NCBI GenBank assembly: GCA_019155185.1
Contig: CM032817.1
Span: forward strand, 6,406,034 to 6,470,033
Direction of reading: 5' to 3'
Length of the DNA: 64,000 nucleotides
From: Beaufortia kweichowensis
Lineage: Eukaryota > Chordata > Actinopteri > Cypriniformes > Gastromyzontidae
The notes under the pieces were generated by a model, which saw only the letters and a program-made list of their open reading frames with translations, did not search any database and was not told where the DNA came from. Numbering within the stretch: position 1 is the stretch's first letter; every line of letters begins with the position of its first letter. The position numbers and the translations under genes were made by a program. Below, piece after piece: positions 15,101 through 25,245 of the stretch.

Positions 15101-15769
15101 AAATGCTTTGTTACGGCTCTCACGACGCTCTTTAATTGGTTGTTTTCGCAATATCCTAATAGGTGACAGATCTGAACAGACTGTTCTTCTATTTCCTTTT
15201 TGTCTGACAAGATGGTTTAAGATGAGAACTTCAAGAGCAGAGTAATAGATTAGAGATGTGCATCACGCTGAGACTCCGCGCATACGCGTCTGCAGGGCAC
15301 ATGAAGGGGGCCAGAATTACACGGCAAAAAAGACAGCGAGAGAAAGAGCAAGTCAAGGACAGGTGTTGAAGTGCTGCCTTTCATCCTTTTGTGTCTTTAT
15401 AAATGCAGAGGTAGATCTTTCACTGCGGTTTTATGGGAAGAGGTAAATGAGACGGCGTTTGGTTGGGGTGTGTTAGTGAGGAAGCTGAAATCTAGAATAC
15501 TGTAAATTTAATTGCTGTGCCCTTGACAATAAAGTGTGGGGTAAGATGTGCCAATTGTTAACTTTTGTTTTTTTGTCATGTGACAGTGTGCTTAAATGGG
15601 ACCCATTTTATATTCAGCAAAGATGCTAAACTTTTTTGTCATTCCAAAGATCTCTTTGACAAAAAGACATGACAAAAGAGTAAATGAATGATGAGAGAAA
15701 CCAGTCCTTGGGTAAATTTATGTAATACAACTTGCATAGATATTGTCTTATGTACCAAATCATACTGTG

Positions 15770-15807
<38 letters not shown>

Positions 15808-17413
15808 TTGTATTACAACAATAAAGGTAGATCTAATAATAATTATATTAGTTTTACAGTAACTCTATTTTCATCTTCCTAGAGAGACAATTTGGGTAAA
15901 ACGTGGCACAGCTTACCCCACTTCCCCTATCTATTTTGTCGAAATTTGCAAAACGCACGATACGATGGAATAATCACTGCAGAACGGCTCTGGCAGAGGA
16001 ATGGGTGACATTTAAACACAGTATTAATTAGAGCCAGGCGAGCTGCCAGTCATTAGCCTTGGGAAGCAGCAGTCGGAGAGCGAGTAGCTAAACTCAAATG
16101 AGCGTGTATAGATTTTGTGTATAGGCTGTACCTGTGATTTGAGAATAGACATATTAGGCGATCACAACGAGGCAACCTCTTTCTCTCAGTGTCATTCTTC
16201 ACCGATAGCCCCATGGTGCACTGCAGCACATACCCGTCAGTCAAAGCACTCGCGGGAGCTTAGCGAGGTAGCTCTAAAGCACGCGCACACGCCATCGGTG
16301 TTGTGTCCAGGAGTTGGCATGGCGCAGGAATTAAAAATGTAAATGACCTGCCTTAATGAAGGAGTTGACAGTGCCTGCGCAGCTGCAGGTGACAGTGACT
16401 GATTGCTTTTCCACCAGCATTCCTCGTTCACTCACTCAAACACCGGACCCACTCAACACCACGAAGAAAGTGTCCGTGTGCATTTGTATATACGTATGCA
16501 TTTTCTTTTGGACGCGCTGGAGTGAGTTTAAGTGCTCACGTGAGCCGCATTATTGGACGGTCCTTGCATCCAACTTATTCTGCTGATCTCTGTAAAACTT
16601 TCAAGGACGACGGCTTATTAACTCTCTTAGCTGATGTCGAAGGCACAGAAAGGAAATGCAGGCGTGCTTTTCCCAGTGAATTATAATAAAACAAGCCCCG
16701 TCACCTTGTCTGGGTTCTCGACGTTTGTTCAATAACCTGCGCTATGTGTGTGTGTTTTTACAGATATTATTCAGACATTAGTAAGATGCCTGCGATCAGC
16801 GATCAGGACATGAACGCGTACCTGGCGGAGCAGTCACGCATGCACATAAACGAGTTCAACACCATGAGCTCCCTCAGCGAGATCTACTCTTATGTGGGCA
16901 AATACACAGAGGAGGTACAACGAATTAACCTGTAAATTATTAAAAGCTTACCTGTCATAAGGGTGAATCTCACAAAAACAAGCCTAGTCAGTTTTAATGA
17001 GAACATTTTTCAACCAGCTCCTATTATTGTAATGAGTCAAATATCATTCTCATTAGTGTAACACAAAAGAAATGACAAAAATACAAATGCAAAACTCATT
17101 TTCATTGGGACTGGGATGAAACATGACCCTGGCATGTTTTCATGAGATTCACCCTTTAATCCTTATAATCCCTTGAATTGATGATGACAAACTACACTTG
17201 ATTAACAAGGTCACTGGGTGGGCTGTGAGATTAAAATGAATCGCTTTAAAACACAAAAGTGTGGAGTTGTGTTATGAGGAGGTGTGTGTATCTAATATAT
17301 CCCCCTTCTGCTGGCAGATTGCATCTGCGCTGGAACAGGATGACGGTGCCAGGAAACAGAGACTGGCCTGTAAGCTGGAGCAGGTGGTCGCCTTCATGAG
17401 CCTGGAGAGCTGA
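3045..17413 (+). CDS. plxna4: Plexin A4, C-terminal 340 residues (7 exons, 5' part outside window)
   Basis: Plexin A proteins are single-pass neuronal receptors for semaphorins, used with neuropilins in axon guidance. Their cytoplasmic part is a split Ras/Rap GAP with an inserted Rho-GTPase-binding domain. Seven exons join with compatible phases and GT-AG borders to give 340 residues and a TGA at 17411-17413. In order they give the end of the Rho-binding domain (LQDEDVTTKIEADWKRLN), a serine-rich linker, the YTGSPDSLRSRTPMITPD stretch, GAP helices (GSKMVSEIYLTRLLATK), the catalytic-arginine segment LPLRFWVN, and the C-terminal helices ending MSLES. Family members have about 1,900 residues, so this is roughly the last fifth. 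From remembered family sequences, the linker (KQVTAYN...VNNSTVSRTSASKYE) and the RMH-NEFNTMS segment favour A4 over A1, A2 and A3. A2 is the main alternative. No frameshift or internal stop is seen. Confidence 0.95.
3149..5931. other. plxna4 intron, 2.78 kb
   Basis: Holds one DNA-transposon fragment (3756-4038) and otherwise unique AT-rich sequence. A GC-richer stretch at about 4540-4880 contains only a short open frame without splice support. Confidence 0.7.
3756..4038. mobile_element. Non-autonomous DNA transposon, 283 bp
   Basis: Terminal inverted repeats of 14 bp match exactly: CACTGCAAAAAATG at 3756-3769 and its reverse complement CATTTTTTGCAGTG at 4025-4038. The interior is AT-rich and non-coding. 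Sequences with the same ends are widespread in teleost genomes. I see no clear target-site duplication, so the superfamily (hAT is my guess) is open. Confidence 0.8.
5932..6031 (+). CDS. plxna4: plxna4 exon: linker between Rho-binding domain and second GAP half
   Basis: 100 nt, phase 0 in and phase 1 out, acceptor tatgtccgcag and donor ggtacgt. It encodes VTDNVVVALVPKQ and then a serine/threonine/asparagine-rich stretch ending TSASKY. The linker varies most between plexin A paralogues, and here it is closest to the A4 form as I remember it. It is too short and unusual to be called from ORF length. The phases on both sides confirm it. Confidence 0.92.
6032..7389. other. plxna4 intron, 1.36 kb
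   Basis: No repeat recognised. A GC-richer part at about 6320-6700 carries a 123-codon open frame on the minus strand with no family resemblance, most likely chance. The 3' third (7120-7260) is rich in GCGC and AGCGAGA. Confidence 0.65.
7390..7580 (+). CDS. plxna4: plxna4 exon: start of second GAP segment
   Basis: 191 nt, acceptor ctcccacag, donor gtaagat. The first two bases complete a GAA codon begun at 6031. It encodes ENMIKYTGSPDSLRSRTPM, a region with phosphorylatable serines and threonines, then VKVWHLVKNHEHGDQKEGDR and the helix GSKMVSEIYLTRLLATK, which opens the C2 half of the GAP fold. All 63 full codons read in frame with no gap against the family as remembered. Confidence 0.96.
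7581..9751. other. plxna4 intron, 2.17 kb
   Basis: Contains unique sequence with a GC-richer block at 8110-8850 and a Tc1-like MITE at 9275-9652. No further exon is seen. Confidence 0.65.
9275..9652. mobile_element. MITE with Tc1/mariner-like ends, about 378 bp
   Basis: The left end (agtaccagtgaaaagtttag at about 9276) matches the reverse complement of the right end near 9620-9651 (agtacctgtcaaaagtttgg) at most positions. The interior is AT-rich and contains no transposase. Ends of this wording are typical of fish Tc1-derived short elements. Boundaries are approximate and TA duplications are not clear. Confidence 0.7.
9752..9921 (+). CDS. plxna4: plxna4 exon: GAP helices
   Basis: 170 nt, acceptor ttgttcctcag, donor ggtaagag, phase 0 in and phase 2 out. 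It encodes [20 protein letters not shown], the [20 protein letters not shown] helix and DKHNIHDPHVRHTWKSN. This is among the most conserved parts of the plexin cytoplasmic domain, packing against the catalytic site. The DPHVRH wording is one of the points favouring A4 in my comparison. Confidence 0.96.
9922..12736. other. plxna4 intron, 2.8 kb
   Basis: Includes a degenerate CATCAC/CATCATCAC stretch at 9990-10045, a tRNA-like SINE remnant near 11000, and unique AT-rich sequence. GC-richer parts at 10080-10640 and 12060-12260 have no coding support. Confidence 0.65.
10962..11060 (+). repeat. Truncated tRNA-derived SINE remnant
   Basis: The stretch acaaggtcatgggttcggtt at 10992-11011 resembles the B-box arm of fish tRNA-derived SINEs, which usually read ...ggttcgattccc. 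The A-box half is not convincing and a T-run follows at about 11052. It is a decayed, incomplete copy. Confidence 0.45.
12737..12949 (+). CDS. plxna4: plxna4 exon: second catalytic arginine of the GAP domain
   Basis: 213 nt, acceptor ctttctacag, donor ggtgagc, phase 2 at both ends. It encodes CLPLRFWVNVIKNPQFVFD. The arginine of PLRFW is the second arginine finger known from plexin A/B studies, and the nearby asparagine belongs to the same active-site motif. Next come [37 protein letters not shown] and DIPSYKSWVER. The catalytic residues are intact, so a working Rap GAP is expected. Confidence 0.97.
13071..13235. repeat. Short palindromic element, about 165 bp
   Basis: The stretch at about 13105-13132 (atcatggtattctttgaatg) is the near reverse complement of about 13183-13210 (cattcaaataatactatggt). 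Cagtac-type sequence lies at both outer ends. Non-coding, and probably an old MITE. It abuts the next element directly. Confidence 0.6.
13236..13777. mobile_element. Long-TIR MITE, about 540 bp
   Basis: The left 120 bp and the reverse complement of the right 130 bp align along their length. Both begin tgtgaccctgtctg or tgtgaacctgcctg, continue through ctaaagtcatt, aaatataa and atattg, and end in ctgagtaagaca. TA flanks each outer end (13236-13237 and 13776-13777), fitting a TA target duplication as in Tc1/mariner-type elements. No transposase frame is present. Confidence 0.8.
14299..14337. repeat. Alternating GT/GC tract
   Basis: About 38 bases of uninterrupted purine-pyrimidine alternation, mixing GT and GC steps. 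Such tracts can adopt Z-DNA under negative supercoiling. It sits inside a plxna4 intron. Confidence 0.85.
15773..15807. repeat. (TAA)n microsatellite
   Basis: About twelve perfect AAT/TAA units, likely polymorphic in length. Confidence 0.95.
16764..16914 (+). CDS. plxna4: plxna4 exon: C-terminal helices
   Basis: 151 nt, acceptor tgtttttacag, donor ggtacaa, entering in phase 2 and leaving in phase 0. The first base completes an AGA arginine. It encodes YYSDISKMPAISDQDMNAY, then LAEQSRMHINEFNTMS and SEIYSYVGKYTEE. These helices close the GAP fold. The donor (gag|gtacaa) is weaker than the others, but the next exon joins in frame. Confidence 0.95.
16915..17317. other. plxna4 last intron, 403 bp
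   Basis: Donor ggtacaa and acceptor ctgctggcag. AT-rich, with no repeat or extra exon seen. Confidence 0.85.
17318..17413 (+). CDS. plxna4: plxna4 terminal coding exon
   Basis: 96 nt of coding sequence after the acceptor cttctgctggcag, ending in TGA. It encodes IASALEQDDGARKQRLACK and LEQVVAFMSLES. The final exon is the least conserved between paralogues. Its ALEQD resembles one paralogue and its MSL-S ending another, so it does not settle A4 versus A2. There is no C-terminal PDZ ligand of the plexin B kind. Confidence 0.94.
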   Translation: MASALEQDDGARKQRLACKLEQVVAFMSLES

Positions 17414-17730
17414 GGACCGCATTTCCCAGAGTGCACTGGGAGATCCATCCGAAACCGAGCCGTGCCTGAGTGAAGACTGTCCATCTATCTCATCTCTTCT
17501 GTTTGCAATCTTCCCACAAAACAAGCGTTCGCATCATATTAGCTCTGCTTCCTAGAAGAGTAGAGATGGGAACTGAAGGGTGGGCGGAGGAGCCAAGGAC
17601 TACATTACCCATCAAGCAGCGGATTGGGTCGCCATCCAGCTCTGCTGTGTAGAGGAAGGGTGGCCGTCTACGAGTTCTGCTTCAATGCGTCCGCCGTCCT
17701 TCTCCCTGACTGGAAAAAGACAAAAAAATG

Positions 17731-17736
17731 AATAAA
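17731..17736 (+). terminator. Proximal poly(A) signal AATAAA
   Basis: Canonical hexamer 318 nt after the stop codon, followed within about 60 nt by a TG-rich stretch (tttggtgtcaatttgttctg). It would give a short-UTR plexin transcript. Confidence 0.5.
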
Positions 17737-20442
17737 CTTTTCTGTTGCCTTCAAAGTTTAGCTGATAAGCAGAAACCACAACGTTTGGTGTCAATTTGTT
17801 CTGACTTTTATGACTAGGGTAGAGTATGGCACTAATGTAGAGTCCAGTTCATTGTAGTACTTTTATTAAACGCTGAAACGCAAGATGGTACTGCATGCAT
17901 CTGAAGAATGCAGACCATACCATTTCAAAAGACATGAAACATCTTAACAATGCGCCGTTTGCAGGACGTACACGCCTGGGCGCTTTGATCAAGTCTGGAG
18001 TCCCTGACGGTTTGTTCACACTTAAAGAGAGCGAGGTGTATTTAAAACCCCAGGACAGAGGGAAGTAGTGCTTCAATTGTTTTGTCTCTTCCAGGAGCTT
18101 CACATCTCCGCCATGTCACCCTCAGCCTTCATCCGTCTGGCTTGTGCACATGAATTTAACCTCTCTTATCTAAATGAGTTTAGAAAAAAGCCAAGGTTCG
18201 ATCCCCTTAGAAGCACACGCACACATATACACACACCTTTCCTTGCAGGGGCAAATGATCTAATCAAAATCAAAACAAAAAAGCACACGTTTAAAAGCTT
18301 TCTCAGTTCGCTCATCCTGTAGGGGACTTTAATTACAAATTAGCAACTCAGAATTAGTTGTTATGGGGATGATGAGATGAGTCTGCACTGTTTACTGCTA
18401 CAGGGTCCCCCGATAATGAACATTATGGAAGCTTCTAGAAAAACTATGGAAAACATATGGACAAAGTTGGTCAGCGTAACACCAAAGGAGCCCAAAAAAG
18501 AGAAAAGATTACCCCCGAGAAGCCAAACACAAGGCACTGTTTGTTTTATGACCTGCTCTGTATCTGCAATCTGATGTTTGTTTCTCGTCATTATGCAGTG
18601 TGTGGCACAAAGCCCGCTCTTGTACGTCCGAGTTTGGTTATTGCACAACAAAAAAGAAACCCTGAGCTGAAGTTTAAGGGCTTGCTGTGATTTAAAAGTG
18701 TATTGGCAGCACTGTACCGGCATTGAGAGATGAATCTTACCCTGGGCACATGACTCCAAACGAATACTTTGACGTAACTTTGACAAAGGGAAAGAGACGA
18801 GCTGCCCTCTTTTCCGTTGTCCTCTGACCTATGACCTTTCTTGACAGCGTACCCCAATGTGGTGATGTGAATGTGTGGAGATCAGCCCGGGTCCACCTTG
18901 GGTTCTCTATTGGCTTTTTCAGCGCATGTATTTCAATTTAAACTTCGAAAAAAGAAAAAAGGAAAACAGAAAAAATAAGCCTTGCAATTGATGATGTGGA
19001 CGTGTTCTTTTCTTTCTTTTGCTTGGAAGAACGAGATGGAAGAAATGGCTGTCATCTTATAAATTGCAACCTTCGTTAAGGTGGAACCTTTATCCTGCCC
19101 TCGCATTCTACTGCCATAACCATGTTTTGTGAATGTGTTAGATGCTAATAAGAATAAGGTGATACCTTAAGCAGATATAGTATATACCCTTGCATGCTGA
19201 CCTATTTGGATGATATGAAATGAACTGCCTTGCTAGCAATTTATCTAATACTACTAGGAATTTCTAAACGGAACCAAACTCTTGTTAGGCTTTCATCAGA
19301 CTCCTCTGCTCATGAGAGAAATCCTATTTCTGTCCGGTAGATTGCCTTTCTCAAAGGCTGTCGAGCTGAGACTTCTCAGATCGCATCCGTGCTGAACAAA
19401 TGTGCAGCCAGACCGGTGCATCATTAGTGTCCACACACCTGTCAGATCCGGATGCTCATTCACTCGAGGTTCATGCCCAACGTGACATTTAGGGATTTTG
19501 ACCAACACAAAATTTTAATGTATTGTTGTCTTTGAGAGAATCGACTTTTTAGACTTGTTTATAAGTGTGTTCATTTGTACCTCTGTCTGTCCATATAACA
19601 TTTTTCTAAGCCTGTTATATTTTTGATTCATTTTGATGCAACCTAATGTTTTCAGGACAAATCAAATTAGCTTTCCACCAAATCATTTTTTAATGTTGTT
19701 TTGGGTTAGGGTTAGTCTAATTGTCTACGTGTCATTCGTGGTCTTTGTGTTTTTTTCCAGCGTAGCTTAGTAACAGAGAATGGTGTTTACAGGGTATTTC
19801 AGGAACGTGACTGCCCAGCTAAAGCTTCTAATGAGATTCAAATACAAAATGCTGTCACTATTTTTATGTATTAGTTTCAATAATAAATATTTCAAGCCAA
19901 ACCTGTATCCATATGCAACAAAGTGAAAATCTTCCAAATGAGAACTGTGAGAATATTTCTTCTGGGAATTTGTTGACAAAGCAAACAGATGTCTTAAATG
20001 AACGGATAGAAATTTAATTAAAAATGTAATAATAAAGCTGACATTTAAAGAGTGTAAATGTTCCTGGATTTCCCCACAACAACAAAAAATCTGTTACATT
20101 CCACATTTTATTTCTCATGTACATTCACAGCAGGTGTCGTGTACCAGGACCACCCCCTTCTTTTATGTCCCAAAAACCTGATAAAGTTTCCACCTTAAAC
20201 ATATTGTAAGAACTGAAAAGTCCTTTTAGCTCAGTGTTAAAGCAGGTGTTACAGACCTGTTAGAAAAGACTTTTTAATATCTCCTGATTCGATGCAAGAT
20301 AAAGAATGACCCTGATGGGAGGAGAGAGACCAGCGGAAAGGCAAGCTTCTCTAACTTTGTTATAATTAATTGTATACCTGTGTATGTAAATATAATGCAT
20401 TCCTATTTTGCAGTCAAGAACAAAATACTATTTGTAATATAG

Positions 20443-20448
20443 AATAAA
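20443..20448 (+). terminator. Distal poly(A) signal AATAAA
   Basis: Canonical hexamer in the sequence tagaataaactttatt. A run of T residues (tcttttgtctttttttt) lies 25-40 nt downstream, the usual layout of a cleavage site and its U-rich element. No similar layout is seen further downstream close to the gene. Confidence 0.5.
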
Positions 20449-23079
20449 CTTTATTATGAAAAAGATGGAGTCTTTTGTCTTTTTTTTGCATAGAGAATCA
20501 CTGTCACCATGGAAACGGAAGTTGCAGCAAAAGCTTAACGGTGACCGCCCACTTGTGAATGTTACTGCCATAAACCCTAATATATAATGAACAAAGGTCA
20601 ATCATTTAAGTATTGTGCCGTTGTTTCTAAATCAAGTTAGTTTTACCTTTAAGGATCTGGTCCTGTACTTTTGTCCCTTTACGTTTAGCTTTAAAGTTAA
20701 TAATATCGCACATTATCTGAAACCTTTTTAAAAATCATTTTAACTTCCAGACTCCTACTTGCTTAAATACTCTAAAAAGGCAAACTAAAAAACTTTTTAA
20801 GTTATGATCAGCAGTGAAAAGGTGAGACCTCCATATCTTTGTGATCTGATTAGAAGAGGCAGAATATGGATCTACTGGATCGATCTGTTGGCTCAAACTT
20901 CATGTCCGCCCTCAAACAGACCTTTGAGAGAGAGGAAGACCAGAGCATTTTTACAACCGTCATCTTACAGAAAACAAAGACTCAAGACTTTAACCTTCTT
21001 CTCCAGCCCCAATGCCAGAGGGCTCAATTGCCACCTTTATTACATTTCATCTCATTGCACTGTATCGCTTCTGTCAGTTAATGAGAAACCGTTACCCTGC
21101 AGAAGTCTGCCTGTACTTTCCCTCTGACCTTTCAGCGTTTCTCTCTCGGCTCTCTCAGAGGAAGGTTAGAGCTAGAAGATGTTTTTAAAACCTCTTCACA
21201 AAAATGTCACCCACCAACAGGTGCTAAAAGCGTCTGCCCGTGTTAAATGATGTCTTGCCTTTTAGCCTTGAGCACAAGGTCGTCCTGCCACGATTTACTG
21301 CATAGTGGTCTGACTAGGTTTCAAACATTGACGTTCTTTAAATAATCAATATATAGTTTTATAAAACAAACTTAAAATGATTACTCTGATTACATGAGGC
21401 ACGTTTGAAACCATTGCAGAATACTGACAGTGATGAAAAACGTCATACTAATGCACTAATTTGCTACCACAAAACAGCCAATAGTCGGGAGGATAATGAA
21501 CTAGAATAATCTGGCAAGAATTCTTTATTCTGATATTTATCAATAATAAATATAATAATTTTGTTATTGCCGCCATTAAAAAAATATATAAATAATGAAA
21601 GTTATTATGAAAGGTAGTGGTTGATGCATTATGCAAAACGAAGCATCTATATGATTTACCTATAGGAGTCGTCACTCTATTCAACAAACTTACTGTATTT
21701 CTCTGTGAATCTTTTATGTTCCAGCTGAATTGTGCACAGCTACAGACGCAGTGCAGTCCGGCTAATAAGAATTCAGGGTGAATGATGGTGGACTAATTCC
21801 TGGGATTGACTAAAATGGCTATTGACAGCTGCGGGGGAGCAGATGGAAGCAATTAGCATTATTAGTTGGTTGTGCTTTGTCCTATCTGTCTTGGTAAACA
21901 TCTGCGAACAGATCGGGAAAACGCTCCCATCGAGTACACAGAGAAAACCAAACAGTAAATTCAACTCTGTGCAAGCAACAGACAACTTAAGAAAAGTGTT
22001 GAGACTTCCAAAACTTCCTCTCTCTACCACCACATACATTACTACACATATCCCTTACAGTACCACACCTCTATAAACACTCAACTATTGATCTATTCCT
22101 TGTCAAAACCAAACCATGAAATTAATTTACAGATATTGGCCCTTCAGGGGCTGTTTTGAAATCAATTACCGGCCTTTATTTTTTTTAATGGATTTTATAG
22201 ACTGTGCAGCTATGCTTAATTTCTAATAAATGTAGCACACTCTAACAAATGCATGTTTCATATGAGTGAAAATTGATTATCTAGCACAGACCATGTTCAA
22301 TTTCTCATTCCGTTATTACGTTTGAATGTCTCAGAGAAAATTGCCTATTTAACAATCAAATTACAGTTTTGTTGTACGGCGAGATCTGACGCAGGCATTC
22401 TCAGACTAATATCAAGACTCAAAGCTCTGGGACTCAGAGGAGCTGTATGGAAGCGAATCCAAAACACAATTTTGTGATGCAGAAAACAGTACAGCATGTC
22501 AGTAGACAGGAAAAAAGATGACAAATGCAAACAGCAAAGATAAACACTTGTAAGCCTATTTGTCTAAATGCAATAATTGTGCAATAATTCTTAAAAATTA
22601 ATATTATTTTAATCAATTTTTAAGCTTTATTCTAAGGACATTTTAATTTACTTCTGCACAGTTAATTATGGATCTGTGGTAAGGCGCTATCTGACGCTCA
22701 ATGTAAAAAGCCGAGTCCATTATACAACATACGGAAATGATCCCCACCACCACCATCAGCCAAGCACTGTAAAACAACCCTAAACCCAGTCAAACAATGA
22801 CTGATGTTATCGTAGATTGAAAATGTCCTTTAAAATATATTGCCTAGCAACAGTCACTCCATAACACAAGCCATTTTGTTGAGCTATACGTCTATGAGCC
22901 CATATACCACACATTGATCCGATAAGACGACGAGTGCTATACTATATACACCATATCTCAGCGAAATAAGACCATGTGACCACTGCTGAATATTTCATAT
23001 GCAAACTAGACCCCTCACAACACCATTTAAGACTTGATCAAACAACTAAATCAATCAAATCAATTCCCATGAAATCAGT

Positions 23080-23251
23080 ATATGGGTAGCTGACAAATAA
23101 ATATGTGACTGTGTCCTATGGTGTGACAGAAAAAATGTGAAAATATACAAATAGCATGAGAGATTTATATTTACTGCTAGAGTTTTTTTCCACATCTTTG
23201 TATGTCACACCATAGGACACAGTCAAATATTTATTTGTCAACTACCCATAT
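23080..23251. repeat. Near-perfect foldback repeat, 60-bp arms
   Basis: The left arm 23080-23140 and right arm 23190-23251 are inverted copies. Both contain tgtcctatggtgtgaca or its complement and gacaaataaatat, with few mismatches over about 55 bases. The loop is about 50 bp of AT-rich sequence. It could be a recent foldback MITE. A single-strand transcript would form a long hairpin. Confidence 0.85.
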
Positions 23252-24174
23252 GCTCTGGTGCTCTTCATATTTTGCATTTACAGATTTTGTTTCTGCATTC
23301 TTAAAAGGTTTCAACAACAAGCTAGCACATAAAGCATCTCCTCATTGTGACTGACCCCGTCCTCATGCTTTCCCCCTTCACTTCTTCTATACAACACATA
23401 CTCTCAATCTCTCATCTGTCTTTTTCTCCGTGTGTCTCTTACTCCTTCAATCACTTTCCAGACAGCGACACTCTCTGTGCTCCAATATGAACACTGCTGT
23501 AATTAAATTCTTCCTCCATCACTTCAGTCAAACAGTGGAAAGATGCCCATCACCTGTGTCTGCCGCTCGTTCCCAGTCTTAGCCTGAATAAACCCAGAAA
23601 TACAAACAACTGACTTTGCATTCATTTTGATGCTATTTATTAACATCAACAAGCCAACAGACATGCTACGCCTTTGGAAAATTACTTGTGCACTGGGAAG
23701 AGTGAACAATATTTTACAATGAAAGGCAACAGAAACATCAATTTGAATATCAATGCTGATGAGATGTTCCAATAGTTATCAAAGTTCATGGTCTCTGAGA
23801 GGCCCACAGGTCACATTACAATTGTTACGATGCAGACAGTATGGGGGGATATTTTTATAAAATATATTAAAATATATTAAAATCTTTACACATGTTTATT
23901 TAAACTATAAAAGTTCATAGTCCACAAACACTGTGTATATAAAGTAACCCTTCTACTTTTGGGAAACCTGTTCCTTTAGGCATACTGTAAAATAAGTTAC
24001 CATTGGCTTTTGCAGCTTCCACAAAAACAGCCTACGCAACATGGTTGCACGACCCGAATGTGCACACGCACCGAGCCGAGCCACGTTTCCATCTACCTGT
24101 GATGCGCTTTGTGTATCTTAAAATCGTTTGCTCATTCATATTCATGTGTTTGTGATGCACACATGTGGGCAGTG

Positions 24175-24245
24175 GTGACTGAGGTTAGACTCATTTGCAT
24201 GTAAAGTGCTTTGGGTGTCTACAAAAGCTCTATACAGATGCTATG
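24175..24245 (+). repeat. SINE 3'-tail-like fragment
   Basis: Reads gtaaagtgctttgggtgtct followed by aaaagctctatac, matching the conserved 3' tail shared by several fish SINEs and LINEs (aaagtgctttgggt...aaagcgctatat). No tRNA head is seen nearby. Confidence 0.6.
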
Positions 24246-25005
24246 ACTCATACATTCAAATTTTGTGTGTTTAATCAATGCATCAGCAATATGCCTTGCA
24301 CACAATGAGGAATAAGTTTTAAACTCTACAAGTATGTGTCTGATGAATTACACTTATGAAACCACATACAGCGCATAAACATCCACATATGACAAATTTA
24401 CTTATACAACACGGTTATCCAGCAAGAGGCGCACGGGGATGTCGTATCTCCGCTAACCAAAATAAAATATGCTACAGTCTCCTTACCCCCCATAACCCCA
24501 CACACCCTGCACTGTTCATATTTCATTTGTGCTGTAAAGTTTTCCTTCCACCCACTGGGTGGAAGATTAAAATGCAGAGATGGTAGGCACATAGCCGCTG
24601 TGAAGCAGATAGGTGCAACGAAGAAACTTTCCAACGCCATATTTTGTAAGATCTCATTTCAATTTCTCTCCCCATATGAAGGGGTCATCATTCAGAAAGA
24701 CTCTGTGGCGAGATCCAGCATGAAAACCATTCAACAGCAATGCCCTTCATGCAAACTGATCCCTCCTCACAACCCGGTGTGTTAAAAGCACATCCTTGTG
24801 GCAAGTTGTGGCAACCAAAAGTTCAGGAAGTCTTTTATAAACTGTTACTTTGTATTTAAAGGGACATATTACCATAAGTTTTTTTTACTTCAAACACATT
24901 ATTCCAATACTTTTGTAATTTCCAATCCCTTGCATCACTCCTTGGCCTCTTTCTTACCCCATAGTGCATTCATTTAACATTTGGTCATGATGTTAAAGAA
25001 ATTAT

Positions 25006-25245
25006 TACACTCTAAAAAAGGATGTTATATTTTTGAACACATTTCTTGTTATGCCGTTTAACACATTGTGTCATTTTGTGTTAAATACATAAAAGGGACA
25101 ACACATGTTGAGTTAAAAGTAACACAAAATGTGTTGTTTTTAAATTAACACAAAGATGTGTCTAGTTAAGGACAACACATCTGTGTGTTGTCCCTAACTA
25201 GGCACATCTTGTTATTTTTAACACATCTGTTTTTAGACTGTACAA
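25006..25245. mobile_element. Palindromic TTAACACA-rich MITE, about 240 bp
   Basis: The core arms 25147-25179 and 25182-25216 are inverted copies sharing ctagtta, gacaacaca and agatgtg, with a loop of only a few bases. An outer pair (acactctaaaaaag near 25010 and the complement of tttttagactgt near 25230) frames it. Between them lie several ttaacaca/tgtgttaa words. Non-coding. Family not assigned. Confidence 0.75.

Larger units (their letters stand above)
12950..16763. other. plxna4 intron, 3.8 kb, with nested repeats
   Basis: Holds two foldback elements in a row (13071-13235 and 13236-13777), a GT/GC alternating tract, a TAA microsatellite, and GC-richer unique blocks at 14640-15460 and 15950-16720 immediately before the next exon. 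No additional exon is seen. Confidence 0.65.
17414..20470 (+). other. plxna4: Probable plxna4 3' untranslated region
   Basis: The sequence after the stop has no coding exon signal. Poly(A) signals (AATAAA) occur at 17731, about 19882, about 20029 and 20443. The last is followed by a T-rich stretch at about 20472-20487, as expected downstream of a cleavage site. Mammalian PLXNA4 has a long 3' UTR, so use of the distal site is plausible. If only the proximal site is used, the UTR is about 340 nt. The extent is inferred. Confidence 0.55.
20488..25005. other. Intergenic, first part; no gene seen
   Basis: AT-rich unique sequence with a hairpin repeat at 23080-23251 and a SINE-like tail at 24170-24245. 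Open frames here are short, without splice signals or family resemblance. Confidence 0.6.

Noticed and set aside
18193..18207. B-box-like aaggttcgatcccc
   Set aside because: No A-box at the right distance and no tRNA fold in the flanks.
18361..18786. 141-codon open frame on the minus strand within the plexin 3' UTR
   Set aside because: Antisense to probable UTR, no domain seen, and overlapped by other equally unsupported frames.
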